Program-made: the position numbers and the translations under genes
Part shown: piece by piece, positions 1 through 7,651 of the stretch
Layout of the letters: each line of letters opens with the position of its first letter
Numbering within the stretch: the first letter of the stretch is position 1
The notes under the pieces: model-generated
Told to the model about the DNA's origin: nothing
Databases searched by the model: none
The model's input: the letters and a program-made list of their open reading frames with translations, nothing else
From: an uncultured Clostridia bacterium
GTDB taxonomy: Bacteria; Bacillota; Clostridia; Peptostreptococcales; Anaerovoracaceae
DNA: 38,343 bases
Direction of reading: 5' to 3'
Assembly: GCA_944388495.1 (NCBI GenBank)
Contig: CALXIZ010000130.1
Span: 1 to 38,343 of the forward strand

Positions 1-797
1 CAGTGCGGGTTCAGAGCGACGCAGATGACAGCGGCCTTGGAGGAGGGACCGTAGTCGTGGACGGCACAGGAGATCACTGTCTCGAAAAGATCATATTCGA
101 GCAGAACGGCACGAATATCTTCCATAAGCTGTCTGTCGGCCGTTCCCATCAGAAGATCCGTATTTTCACGCAGAGCCGTCAGGCCGGACCACAGGATGAA
201 TACGGTGATCAGCAGGCCGGCGATGCCGTCGACCGGAACGCCGGTGCGCGGAGCGGCCAGGAGCGTAAAGATCGTCAGAGCGGTGATCAGCATGTCGGCA
301 TAGGCCTCGCGCACGGCGGCCCGCAGGGCGGAGGAGTCGAGGGAGCGGTTGACGCGGGTGAGATAGAGGATCAGAAAGGTTTTGACCAGGACGGAGGCCA
401 GCGGAACGAGAAACATCGGAAGTGTGACAGTCAGCGTCTCCGGTTCCATGAGCCTCTGTACGGAACTTTTTCCTAAAGAGACGGCGGCGGACAGAATGAT
501 CAGGGCGATGAAGAGACCGCAGAGGTATTCCGCCCGGCCGTGGCCGAAGGGATGGCGGCTGTCCCGGCCTTTTCCGGAGATGTGGAATCCCAGGATCGTG
601 ATGAAAGAGCCGGTGCAGTCCATGAGATTATTGAAGCTGTCCGCTATGATGGCGATGCTGTTGCTGGCCGTTCCCACGGCGAATTTCAGCAGAAAAAGCG
701 CGCAGTTTCCGGCGACTCCGAAAATTCCGGCGCGCCGCCCGCAGTTGACGCGCGCATTTCCGGAAGCGCGGCAGGCGCAGGTATTTTTGTTTTCCAT
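1..797 (-). CDS. Cation diffusion facilitator (CDF) family metal efflux protein, partial at the left edge
   Basis: The minus strand reads open from an ATG at 797 to the left edge (265 codons), so the C-terminus lies outside the window. CDF proteins export divalent metals (Zn, Mn, Fe and others) across the membrane in exchange for protons. Visible are a Cys-rich N-terminus, a first membrane segment (GIFGVAGNCALFLLKFAVG), the TM2 metal-site region IIADSFNNLMD, the family motif HPFGHGRAEY, further membrane segments, and the start of the cytoplasmic domain. An AAAGGA ribosome site at about 807-812 supports the start. In TM2 the second metal ligand of the usual DxxxD pair reads as Asn (DSFNN), so the metal cannot be predicted. 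It is divergent from the fab operon. The family is secure; the substrate is unknown. Confidence 0.88.
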   Translation of the reverse strand, partial: MENKNTCACRASGNARVNCGRRAGIFGVAGNCALFLLKFAVGTASNSIAIIADSFNNLMDCTGSFITILGFHISGKGRDSRHPFGHGRAEYLCGLFIALIILSAAVSLGKSSVQRLMEPETLTVTLPMFLVPLASVLVKTFLILYLTRVNRSLDSSALRAAVREAYADMLITALTIFTLLAAPRTGVPVDGIAGLLITVFILWSGLTALRENTDLLMGTADRQLMEDIRAVLLEYDLFETVISCAVHDYGPSSKAAVICVALNPH

Positions 798-926
798 TCA
801 TTTACATTCCTTTCCGAAAATTTTTCTTAAGACAGTAGATGCCGGATGAAGACAGAATGTGTCTCATTTCTGAATTTCCGTCCGGAAGAAATGATCGGCG
901 CAGGGCGCTGAAAAGACAGCTGCGCC

Positions 927-955
927 TTGACATTGCGCTCGTCTGCGCATATACT
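927..955 (+). promoter_or_regulatory. SigA-type promoter of the fab operon
   Basis: TTGACA (927-932), a 17-bp spacer and TATACT (950-955) form a near-consensus housekeeping promoter. Transcription should start near 962, giving a leader of about 55 nt before fabK. The spacing and match are seen directly; the start site is inferred. Confidence 0.85.
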
Positions 956-966
956 AAAGAAGATAA

Positions 967-979
967 TTTGATCATCAAA
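967..979. promoter_or_regulatory. Palindromic operator, FabT-like
   Basis: TTTGATCATCAAA is a perfect dyad (TTTGAT-C-ATCAAA) covering roughly +6 to +18 of the predicted fab transcript. It has the TTTGA-N3-TCAAA form reported for FabT, the MarR-family repressor of fatty-acid synthesis in lactic acid bacteria. A MarR gene is the last gene of this operon (5811-6314), so negative feedback is the natural reading. I noticed no second copy in the window. Confidence 0.65.
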
Positions 980-1016
980 CAATCGTAAAAACGGAGAATA
1001 CCGGAGGATAAAAAAT

Positions 1017-1994
1017 ATGGAAAACGGAGTACCGCAGCTCAGCACGAAAATTACAGAGATGCTGGGCATAAAATACCCTATTTTTCAGGGAGGAATGGCC
1101 TGGGTTGCAGATGCATCCATCGCAGCTGCTGTCAGCAACGCGGGCGGACTGGGAATTATCGGATGCGGTCCGTGGGATACCGACACGATTCTCGCTCAGG
1201 TGAAAGCCTGCAAGGAGAAGACGGATAAGCCCTTCGGCCTGAATATCATGCTGATGTCGGAATATGTGGACGACATCATGCAGATGGTTCTCGATGAAGA
1301 TATCCGCGTCGTGACGACCGGCGCGGGAAACCCGGGAAAATACATCCCGAGACTGAAGGAAAAAAATATCAAAGTCATTCCGGTCGCAGGATCTGTAGCC
1401 ATCGCCAAGCGTGTGGCGAAGGTGGGAGCGGATGCGGTCATCGCGGAAGGCATGGAAAGCGGCGGACATCTGGGAGAGATCACCACGATGGCGCTCGTTC
1501 CTCAGGTTGTGGACGCCGTGGATATTCCTGTCATTGCAGCCGGCGGAATCGGCGACGGACGCGGCTTTGCAGCGGCATTCATGCTGGGAGCCGAAGGCGT
1601 CCAGATGGGAACGCGTTTTGTTACGGCAAAGGAGAGCAATGCGCATCAGGCATATAAAAATGAAATTCTCAACGCCAGAGATTCTTCGACGGTAGTGACG
1701 GGCAGAAGCACGGGTCACAGCGTTCGTGTCATCAAAAATAAGCTGACCAGACAGATGCTGCAGCTGGAAAAACGCGGAGCGGATCCGGAAGAGATCATGA
1801 AGCTGGGAACGGGTGCACTGCGCAGCGCGGTAGTGGACGGCAATGTGGAAAGAGGTTCCGTCATGGCGGGACAGATCTCCGGACTCGTAAAGGAGGAGCA
1901 GACCGCGCAGGAAATCATCGAAGACATCATGAAGGATGCGGCCGATGTATTCCGGAAGAGAAATGTCCTCGCACAGAAAAACTTCGGAGCGTAG
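1017..1994 (+). CDS. fabK: Enoyl-[acyl-carrier-protein] reductase II (FMN-dependent)
   Basis: FabK reduces trans-2-enoyl-ACP to acyl-ACP, the last step of each elongation cycle, using FMN and NAD(P)H. It replaces FabI in many Firmicutes. The 325-residue protein has the nitronate-monooxygenase/FabK TIM-barrel pattern: PIFQGGMAWVADA near the N-terminus, AGGLGIIG, the ESGGHLGE motif with His151 at the expected catalytic position, then AAGGIGDGRG and GAEGVQMGTRF for FMN phosphate binding. The start is fixed by GGAGG at 1003-1007, 9 nt before the ATG. It is the first gene after the operon promoter. Flavin-dependent nitronate monooxygenases are related, but the position among fab genes makes FabK by far the likelier call. 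Confidence 0.95.
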   Translation: MENGVPQLSTKITEMLGIKYPIFQGGMAWVADASIAAAVSNAGGLGIIGCGPWDTDTILAQVKACKEKTDKPFGLNIMLMSEYVDDIMQMVLDEDIRVVTTGAGNPGKYIPRLKEKNIKVIPVAGSVAIAKRVAKVGADAVIAEGMESGGHLGEITTMALVPQVVDAVDIPVIAAGGIGDGRGFAAAFMLGAEGVQMGTRFVTAKESNAHQAYKNEILNARDSSTVVTGRSTGHSVRVIKNKLTRQMLQLEKRGADPEEIMKLGTGALRSAVVDGNVERGSVMAGQISGLVKEEQTAQEIIEDIMKDAADVFRKRNVLAQKNFGA

Positions 1995-2121
1995 TCTGTG
2001 GAGCACAGACGAGGCCTGTGATTCATATGCGGAATGCGTCGGAGGGCTGAAGAGGAAAACGGTCGAAGAAGCAGTTTGTAGAGAAAAAAGACGGAAAGAA
2101 CGGTACGGAGGCTGTTAAAGT

Positions 2122-3144
2122 ATGAAAATCGCTTGTCTGTTTGCCGGCCAGGGTGCGCAGTATCCGGGCATGGGCAGAGATTTATACGAAAAATATGAAG
2201 AGAGCCGTCGGGTATTTGACGCTGCGGGAGAGAAGATCCGCAGCCTCTGCTTTGAGGGCTCGGCGGAAGAGCTGAGAATGACGGAAAATACGCAGCCGTG
2301 TGTCTATACGGTGACGATGGCTGCCTATGAGGCATTTCTCGCGGAATTTGAAAAGAACAAAAAGCCGGATGCGGAAATCACGGCTATGGCGGGATTCAGC
2401 CTGGGTGAATACGCGGCGCTGACGGCAGCCGGCGTCATCACGGACATAGGCACGGGCGTGGAGCTCATGGAGTGCCGCGGAAGGTATATGGGAGAAGCGG
2501 GCCGCAATGAAGCGGGAGAAAATATCGGAACGATGGCGGCGGCGATCGGCGATCCGCAGAAGGTCCGGGAATGTGTGGAAAAGGCGAGAGAAGACGGAAT
2601 TCTGGTGGCGGCCAATATCAATGCGCCGACGCAGACGGTCGTGTCCGGGGATGTGGATGCGGTGGCCCGTTTTGCTGAAACGGCAAAGGAAGCGCGCCTC
2701 AGAGTCACGCCGCTTTCTGTGGGAAGCGCTTTTCACAGTCCGATGATGGAGCCGGCTTCGGAAAAGATGCGCAGTCTGATTCTGACAAAGGAAATCCGTC
2801 CGACGGATTTCCCGGTATATTCCAATCTCACGGCCGGACCGATTTCCGAATACCGGAAGGGCGACGGAGCCGGAGTGTCTGATTCACAGACGGAAGCGTC
2901 ATCCCGCGCTCCTCAGACGGCGGAAGATATCGCCGACGCTATGGCACTGCAGCTGATGAGTCCGGTTCAGTGGGTAAAGACTGTGGAAAATCTGAAGGCT
3001 GCCGGTGTGGATACTGTCATCGAATTCGGTCCGGGCAGGACGCTGTGCGGGCTGGTCAAAAAGATCGATAAGGGAATTCAGACGTATCATGTCGAAAATG
3101 CAGAGACGCTGGAGGAAGTTCTTGCGGCTCTCTGCGAAAAGTAG
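2122..3144 (+). CDS. fabD: Malonyl-CoA:ACP transacylase
   Basis: FabD moves malonyl groups from CoA to acyl carrier protein, supplying the elongation substrate. It opens with the family signature CLFAGQGAQYPGMG. The nucleophile Ser93 lies in AGFSLGEYAAL and the partner His205 in GSAFHSPMM. The usual GHSxGE elbow here reads GFSLGE: the residue before the Ser is Phe, not His. At 340 residues it is about 30 longer than the usual FabD; the extra length is a polar, Ser/Gly/Asp-rich stretch at about residues 238-275, between the second subdomain and the C-terminal helices. GGAGG at 2107-2111 serves the ATG. It lies 127 bp after fabK with no terminator seen, so it is probably in the same transcript. 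Confidence 0.95.
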   Translation: MKIACLFAGQGAQYPGMGRDLYEKYEESRRVFDAAGEKIRSLCFEGSAEELRMTENTQPCVYTVTMAAYEAFLAEFEKNKKPDAEITAMAGFSLGEYAALTAAGVITDIGTGVELMECRGRYMGEAGRNEAGENIGTMAAAIGDPQKVRECVEKAREDGILVAANINAPTQTVVSGDVDAVARFAETAKEARLRVTPLSVGSAFHSPMMEPASEKMRSLILTKEIRPTDFPVYSNLTAGPISEYRKGDGAGVSDSQTEASSRAPQTAEDIADAMALQLMSPVQWVKTVENLKAAGVDTVIEFGPGRTLCGLVKKIDKGIQTYHVENAETLEEVLAALCEK

Positions 3145-3165
3145 GCGGAAGCGGGAGGAAAAGTC

Positions 3166-3906
3166 ATGTTAAAAGGAAAGAGTGCGGTCATCACCGGAGG
3201 CGTGCGCGGAATCGGCTTCGGCATTGCCGGGGAATTCGCGAAGCAGGGCGCGGATCTGATGCTCTGTTACCGCAGCAATGACGAAGCTGCAGAAAAAGCG
3301 CTCGCACAGCTAAAGCAGTACGGAACGAAGGTTATTCTGGCGAAAGGCGATGTATGCGATGAAAAGTTTGCAGAGGAATCGATAAAAAAGGCGGCGGAAG
3401 CCTTCGGCCGGGTGGATATTCTGGTCAACAATGCGGGCATTACGAATGACAAACTCATTCTGAGAATGTCAAAGGATGATTTTACGAAGGTGATCGATAC
3501 GAATCTGGTGGGAACCTTCAATTTCACAAAATATGCGGCCGCTCACATGAGCCGGAAAAAGTCGGGCAGAATCATAAATCTCTCGTCTGTCTGTGGTGTG
3601 CGCGGCAATGCGGGCCAGGCAAATTATTCCGCTTCCAAAGCGGGCGTCATCGGTCTGACACTGTCGAACGCCAAGGAGCTCGGGCGCAGAAACATTACAG
3701 TCAATGCCATCGCGCCGGGATTTATCGATACGGATATGACGATGGCTCTTTCGGAGAAGCAGCGTGAGCTGGTACTGGGCCAGATCAGTCTGGGACGGTA
3801 CGGCAGCGTGCAGGATGTGGCGAAGACGGCCGCATTCCTGGCTTCCGACGATGCGGCTTATATTACCGGACAGGTGATCGGTGTCGACGGCGGCATCATC
3901 ATGTAG
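3166..3906 (+). CDS. fabG: 3-oxoacyl-[acyl-carrier-protein] reductase
   Basis: FabG is the NADPH-dependent short-chain dehydrogenase that reduces 3-ketoacyl-ACP to 3-hydroxyacyl-ACP. The 246-residue length is standard. The N-terminal Rossmann motif is TGGVRGIG, followed by LVNNAGIT, the catalytic Ser in INLSSVCG, Tyr154 and Lys158 in NYSASKAG, and the C-terminal ITGQVIGVDGGIIM typical of FabG. The start lies 21 bp after fabD behind a GGGAGG site. Other short-chain reductases look similar, but sequence and operon position both favour FabG. Confidence 0.96.
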   Translation: MLKGKSAVITGGVRGIGFGIAGEFAKQGADLMLCYRSNDEAAEKALAQLKQYGTKVILAKGDVCDEKFAEESIKKAAEAFGRVDILVNNAGITNDKLILRMSKDDFTKVIDTNLVGTFNFTKYAAAHMSRKKSGRIINLSSVCGVRGNAGQANYSASKAGVIGLTLSNAKELGRRNITVNAIAPGFIDTDMTMALSEKQRELVLGQISLGRYGSVQDVAKTAAFLASDDAAYITGQVIGVDGGIIM

Positions 3907-4029
3907 ATTATTACATCGCTGCAGATGATCCGGACGATCCGGAGAGCCGGCGGAAATATTTCCGCCCTTCTCCGGCCGCCGCGGATTGCTGCAGACTGTT
4001 ACAGAGATATTCAGGAGGAAAGGACAGAT

Positions 4030-5268
4030 ATGGCAGACAGAAGAGTCGTTATTACCGGAATGGGCGTCGTCGGCCCGGTCGGAAACAACAGCTATGATTT
4101 CTGGGATGGAATCCGTCACGAGGTGAACGGAATCGGACAGATCACACATTTTGATACGACGGATCACAAAGCCTGCATGGGCGCGGAGGTCAAAGATTTC
4201 GTCTATCCGGACAAGAGAGCGGCAAAGAGACTGGATCTTTCGTCTCAGTATGCTCTGACGGCAGTCAGAGAAGCGATGGAGGACAGCGGTCTCAAAGCGG
4301 GCGAAAATGTGGATCCTTACCGCTTCGGCGTCATCGCCGGAACGGGTATCGGCGGCATCATGACGCTGGAAAAGGAGACGAAAAAGGCAATGGAGCGCGG
4401 CGTTTCCCGGGTATCTCCGCTGATGGTAACGATGACGGTGCCGAATATGGTGGCAGGAAATATTTCCATCGAAACGGGTGCGAAGGGCATTTCCATGGGT
4501 GTGACGACGGCCTGCGCCACAGGAACACATGCGATCGGCGAGGCATTCCGCTATCTGAAGAGCGGCGCTTACGACGCCATGATCGCAGGCGGAGCGGAAG
4601 CTTCGTTTGCAGACGTCTCATTTGCAGGGTTTGCGAACATGACGGCGCTTTCCACGAGAAAGGATCCGAACCGCTGTTCCACACCGTTTGACAAGGAAAG
4701 AGACGGGTTTGTCATGGGAGAAGGCTCCGCATTCCTGATTCTGGAAGAGCTGGAACATGCAAAGGCGAGAGGCGCTCACGTCTATGCGGAAATCGCGGGA
4801 TACGGAGCGACTTCCGACGCATATCACATCACGATGCCTGATCCGGAGGGCGAGGGCAATGCGAAGGCGATGCAGATGGCGATCGAAGAGGCGGGTATCC
4901 GTCCGGAGGATATCAGCTACATCAACGCACACGGAACGGGTACACCTTACAACGACAAATTTGAGACGAATGCCATCAAAAAGGTCTTCGGCGAAGCGGC
5001 ATACAGAATTCCGGTCAGCTCCACAAAGAGCATGATCGGTCATCTTCTCGGTGCGGCCGGCGCGGTAGAGGCATTTATCTGCGTGAAGGCGCTGGAGGAC
5101 GGATATATTCCGGCCACGATCAATCTTGAGGTTCCCGACGAGGAATGCGATCTCGATTATGTTCCGAATAAAGGCAGAAACGCCGATCTGGAATATGCAC
5201 TGTCAAATTCTCTGGGATTTGGCGGCCACAACGGGGTTCTGATCTTCAGAAAGTGGAAAGAATGGTAG
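4030..5268 (+). CDS. fabF: 3-oxoacyl-[acyl-carrier-protein] synthase II
   Basis: FabF condenses malonyl-ACP with acyl-ACP to lengthen the chain by two carbons. The 412-residue protein has the full thiolase-fold active site: Cys162 in TTACATGTHA, His301 in NAHGTGTPYND and His338 in STKSMIGHLLGAAG, plus the C-terminal SLGFGGHNG loop. The reading frame stays open 35 codons further upstream, but the start at 4030 is preferred because AGGAGG at 4013-4018 precedes it and MADRRVVITGMGVV is the usual N-terminus. The fab operon has no fabH in view, so initiation must be encoded elsewhere. Confidence 0.96.
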   Translation: MADRRVVITGMGVVGPVGNNSYDFWDGIRHEVNGIGQITHFDTTDHKACMGAEVKDFVYPDKRAAKRLDLSSQYALTAVREAMEDSGLKAGENVDPYRFGVIAGTGIGGIMTLEKETKKAMERGVSRVSPLMVTMTVPNMVAGNISIETGAKGISMGVTTACATGTHAIGEAFRYLKSGAYDAMIAGGAEASFADVSFAGFANMTALSTRKDPNRCSTPFDKERDGFVMGEGSAFLILEELEHAKARGAHVYAEIAGYGATSDAYHITMPDPEGEGNAKAMQMAIEEAGIRPEDISYINAHGTGTPYNDKFETNAIKKVFGEAAYRIPVSSTKSMIGHLLGAAGAVEAFICVKALEDGYIPATINLEVPDEECDLDYVPNKGRNADLEYALSNSLGFGGHNGVLIFRKWKEW

Positions 5269-5284
5269 AAGAGGAGCATCCGTT

Positions 5285-5746
5285 ATGGCACTGATGGACA
5301 GAGAACAGATCAAAGCGGTCATTCCTCACAGAGATCCTTTTCTTCTCATCGATGAGATCGAATCCATGGATGAGGAAAAAGGAGAGATCACGGCGATAAA
5401 ATATGTAAAAGAATCCGAATATTACTTTGAAGGCCATTTTCCGCAGAAAAAAGTGATGCCGGGTGTTCTGATCGTCGAGGCGCTGGCGCAGGCCGGAGCT
5501 GTGGCGATCCTGAGCCGCGAGCGCTTTCAGGGAAAGCTGGCTTATTTCGGAGGCATTAAAAATGCAAAATTCCGCAATCAGGTAGTACCGGGAGATACGC
5601 TCCGCCTGTCCGTGACGATGGAAAAACTGGGTTCCAGAGCCGGAACAGCCCGCGGAACGGCGGAAATTCTGCCGCAGGGAGACGGTGCTGCACAGGATAA
5701 GACGCGGATCGCCTGCCAGTGTGATATAATGTTTGTGATCGGATAA
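5285..5746 (+). CDS. fabZ: 3-hydroxyacyl-[acyl-carrier-protein] dehydratase
   Basis: FabZ removes water from 3-hydroxyacyl-ACP to give the enoyl-ACP reduced by FabK. The 153-residue hotdog-fold protein carries IPHRDPFLLID near the N-terminus, catalytic His51 in FEGHFPQKKVMPG and Glu65 in LIVEALAQ. The start lies 16 bp after fabF behind a GAGGAG site. With fabK, fabD, fabG and fabF it completes the elongation cycle apart from ACP and the acetyl-CoA carboxylase genes, which are not in this operon. Confidence 0.95.
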   Translation: MALMDREQIKAVIPHRDPFLLIDEIESMDEEKGEITAIKYVKESEYYFEGHFPQKKVMPGVLIVEALAQAGAVAILSRERFQGKLAYFGGIKNAKFRNQVVPGDTLRLSVTMEKLGSRAGTARGTAEILPQGDGAAQDKTRIACQCDIMFVIG

Positions 5747-5749
5747 AAA

Positions 5750-5773
5750 GGCCGCCCGCAAAACCAGGCGGCC
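5750..5773 (+). other. Intercistronic stem-loop between fabZ and the MarR gene
   Basis: GGCCGCC (5750-5756) and GGCGGCC (5767-5773) form a perfect 7-bp GC stem with a 10-nt loop directly after the fabZ stop. No T-tract follows, so it is unlikely to be a full terminator. It could protect the fab mRNA 3' end or reduce expression of the downstream regulator gene. Confidence 0.6.
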
Positions 5774-5810
5774 GGAAAAACCACCGGATAAAAAGGCAGG
5801 AGTGGAAGAG

Positions 5811-6314
5811 ATGCTGGACAAGGATATGTATTATGTGAAAAAGCTGAAGAAACAGCTTCTGAGCATATTTAATATGGTAATAAAGACAGAGGAACATGCG
5901 ATGAGAGAGACAGCGGAGGATAACGAACTTTCCGTTTCGGAGATTCACACGCTGGTGGCTGTCGGGCGGAAATCACCCAAGACAATGAGCAGCATCGCGC
6001 AGGAGCTTCTCATCAATGTCAGCACGCTCTCCATCGCCATCAACAAACTGGAAAAAAAAGGATTCGTCACGCGTATCCGTGATGAAGCTGACAGAAGAAT
6101 CGTGCGTATCAGTCTGACAGAGAAGGGCGCAGAGGCGCTGGCACGTCATGAACAGTTCTATTTCCGCGTGGTGGACGAAGCGATCCGGGACATGGATAAC
6201 GGACAGAAGCGCCTGCTTATCCGTTCCATGGATCACATGCTTAACTTTTTCGAATCACAGCTGTCCTCCTGCGAAGCGGACGGAATCGGTGAAAAAGAAA
6301 TGCAGAAAAACTGA
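5811..6314 (+). CDS. MarR-family transcriptional regulator, FabT-like
   Basis: This 167-residue protein has the MarR winged-helix layout: an N-terminal dimerisation helix, a recognition region ([26 protein letters not shown]), the wing motif [17 protein letters not shown] and a C-terminal dimerisation helix. FabT, a MarR protein, represses fab genes when bound to acyl-ACP. Here the gene is last in the fab operon, and a FabT-like palindrome lies at the operon start (967-979), which supports that role. A GTG at 5802 is in frame, but AGGAG at 5798-5802 is well spaced only for the ATG at 5811. Ligand and regulon are inferred. It ends before the terminator at 6347-6448. Confidence 0.85.
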   Translation: MLDKDMYYVKKLKKQLLSIFNMVIKTEEHAMRETAEDNELSVSEIHTLVAVGRKSPKTMSSIAQELLINVSTLSIAINKLEKKGFVTRIRDEADRRIVRISLTEKGAEALARHEQFYFRVVDEAIRDMDNGQKRLLIRSMDHMLNFFESQLSSCEADGIGEKEMQKN

Positions 6315-6346
6315 CAGGCCGGAATACGAAAAACATACGGAAAAAC

Positions 6347-6448
6347 CGGAGAAATCGGAATGATATGCTCCTTTACAGCGAACGGCGAAAAAAACGCGGA
6401 AACGCTGTGGGAAAAGCATGTCAGAATTCCGGTTTCTCCGTTTTTTTT
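6347..6448 (+). terminator. Long structured intrinsic terminator of the fab operon
   Basis: A 15-bp outer stem (6347-6361 with 6426-6440, one G-U pair) is followed by eight T residues (6441-6448). The 64-nt interior is itself structured: ATGCT pairs with AGCAT and ACAGCG with CGCTGT, so the whole element can form one long imperfect hairpin. It separates the fab operon from the agmatine cluster. Confidence 0.8.
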
Positions 6449-6478
6449 GCCGTATTTTTCTTTTTCCTCTGTTTTCCG

Positions 6479-6532
6479 ATCCGATATCGGATTTCCTCCG
6501 TTTTGTATACTTTAAAAAAAAACAGTCATACT
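6479..6532 (+). promoter_or_regulatory. Palindrome and candidate promoter upstream of ptcA
   Basis: ATCCGATATCGGAT (6479-6492) is a perfect 14-bp palindrome. Just downstream are two candidate -10 boxes: TATACT at 6506-6511, which lacks a good -35 and would have the palindrome in its -35 region, and CATACT at 6527-6532 with TTGTAT at 6503-6508 (18-bp spacer). The pattern fits a regulator-dependent promoter for the agmatine genes. No regulator gene for the cluster is present in the window. Confidence 0.45.
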
Positions 6533-6598
6533 AAAGACGGAAACGGACGTCAGCCGCCGGACAGATGTCTGTATTTACAGAAAACGGAGGAAGTGAAA

Positions 6599-7645
6599 AT
6601 GAAAGACTTTATCGATACGAATCGTTTTACGAAGCAGGAGCTTCTGGATATCGTGGAACTCTCGCTCGCGATAAAAAAATGTATCCGGAACGGATATTAT
6701 CCGCCTCTTCTGAAGGACCGGACGCTGGGAATGATCTTTCAGCAGTCGTCTACGAGAACCCGCGTCTCCTTTGAGACGGCTATGCAGCAGCTGGGAGGCC
6801 ATGCGCAGTATCTGGGGCCGGGTATGATTCAGCTGGGAGGCCATGAGACGATCGGGGACACGGGAAAGGTTCTGTCGAAGCTCGTCGACATTATCATGGC
6901 CCGCGTCATCGAACATGATTCTGTCGAAAAACTGGCGGCGTCCTGTACGGTTCCCGTCATCAACGGAATGTCGGATTACAATCATCCGACACAGGAGATC
7001 GGAGACATCTGCACCATAGCGGAGCATCTGCCGCAGGGAAAGCGTCTCGAAGACTGCAAGGTGGTATTTGTCGGCGATGCGACACAGGTATGCGCATCTC
7101 TCGGTTTCATCACGACGAAGCTCGGCATGAGCTTCTGCCATTACGGCCCGAAGAAATTCCAGCTCAGCGGAGATCACAGAGCGATCATGGATATGAACTG
7201 TCAGATATCCGGCGGCCGGTATCTGGTGACGGACGACCGGCAGGCGGCCATGCGGGATGCGGATTTTGTGTATACAGACGTCTGGTACGGGCTGTATGAA
7301 AATGAGACGCCGAAGGAGGAACGGATACGCCGCTTCGGTGATTTTCAGGTTAACCGTGAGCTGATGCAGATGGGAAATCTCGGCTGCAGATTCATGCATT
7401 GTCTGCCGGCTTCGCGCGGCGAGGAAGTGACAGACGAGGTGCTGGACAGCGACGCTTCCATCGCTTTTGAACAGGCAGGCAACCGTCTGACCGCCATGCG
7501 GGGTATTCTCGTCTATCTGATGCGCGGACGGCAGACGTATACGCCGCTTCAGCGCGCAGCGGCAAAAGAAGAGCTTGACCGTTTTCTCGGAGAGCGGATC
7601 TGCGGCGGATACCGCGAAGGATCAGGCGGGGAAAAAAGGATGTGA
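6599..7645 (+). CDS. ptcA: Putrescine carbamoyltransferase
   Basis: PtcA splits N-carbamoylputrescine with phosphate into putrescine and carbamoyl phosphate in the agmatine deiminase pathway. The 348-residue protein carries the carbamoyltransferase signatures S51-T-R-T-R55, H129-P-T-Q132 and H267-C-L-P270. The segment [12 protein letters not shown] and the ending [17 protein letters not shown] resemble putrescine rather than ornithine enzymes, and the neighbours are the other agmatine genes. The frame is open 78 codons further upstream, but that extension crosses the terminator T-run, and GGAGG at 6586-6590 supports the ATG at 6599. It lies 6 bp from the antiporter gene. Confidence 0.9.
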   Translation: MKDFIDTNRFTKQELLDIVELSLAIKKCIRNGYYPPLLKDRTLGMIFQQSSTRTRVSFETAMQQLGGHAQYLGPGMIQLGGHETIGDTGKVLSKLVDIIMARVIEHDSVEKLAASCTVPVINGMSDYNHPTQEIGDICTIAEHLPQGKRLEDCKVVFVGDATQVCASLGFITTKLGMSFCHYGPKKFQLSGDHRAIMDMNCQISGGRYLVTDDRQAAMRDADFVYTDVWYGLYENETPKEERIRRFGDFQVNRELMQMGNLGCRFMHCLPASRGEEVTDEVLDSDASIAFEQAGNRLTAMRGILVYLMRGRQTYTPLQRAAAKEELDRFLGERICGGYREGSGGEKRM

Positions 7646-7651
7646 TGAGAG

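Noticed and set aside
3..849. Plus-strand open frames over the left-edge region
   Set aside because: They lie antisense to a clear CDF transporter on the minus strand (HPFGHGRAEY motif, membrane segments) and have no protein-like features.
975..2006. Long minus-strand frame opposite fabK
   Set aside because: It is rich in His, Arg and Ser, as antisense frames of this codon usage are, and the plus strand carries an unmistakable FabK.
1936..2118. 60-codon frame between fabK and fabD
   Set aside because: It overlaps the fabK end, has no ribosome site and a composition like noncoding purine-rich spacer.
3925..4029. 35-codon extension of fabF
   Set aside because: No ribosome site and no similarity to KAS II N-termini; AGGAGG points to the ATG at 4030.
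6365..6598. N-terminal hydrophobic extension of ptcA
   Set aside because: The extension is translated from the terminator stem and T-run, and a proper ribosome site precedes the internal ATG at 6599.
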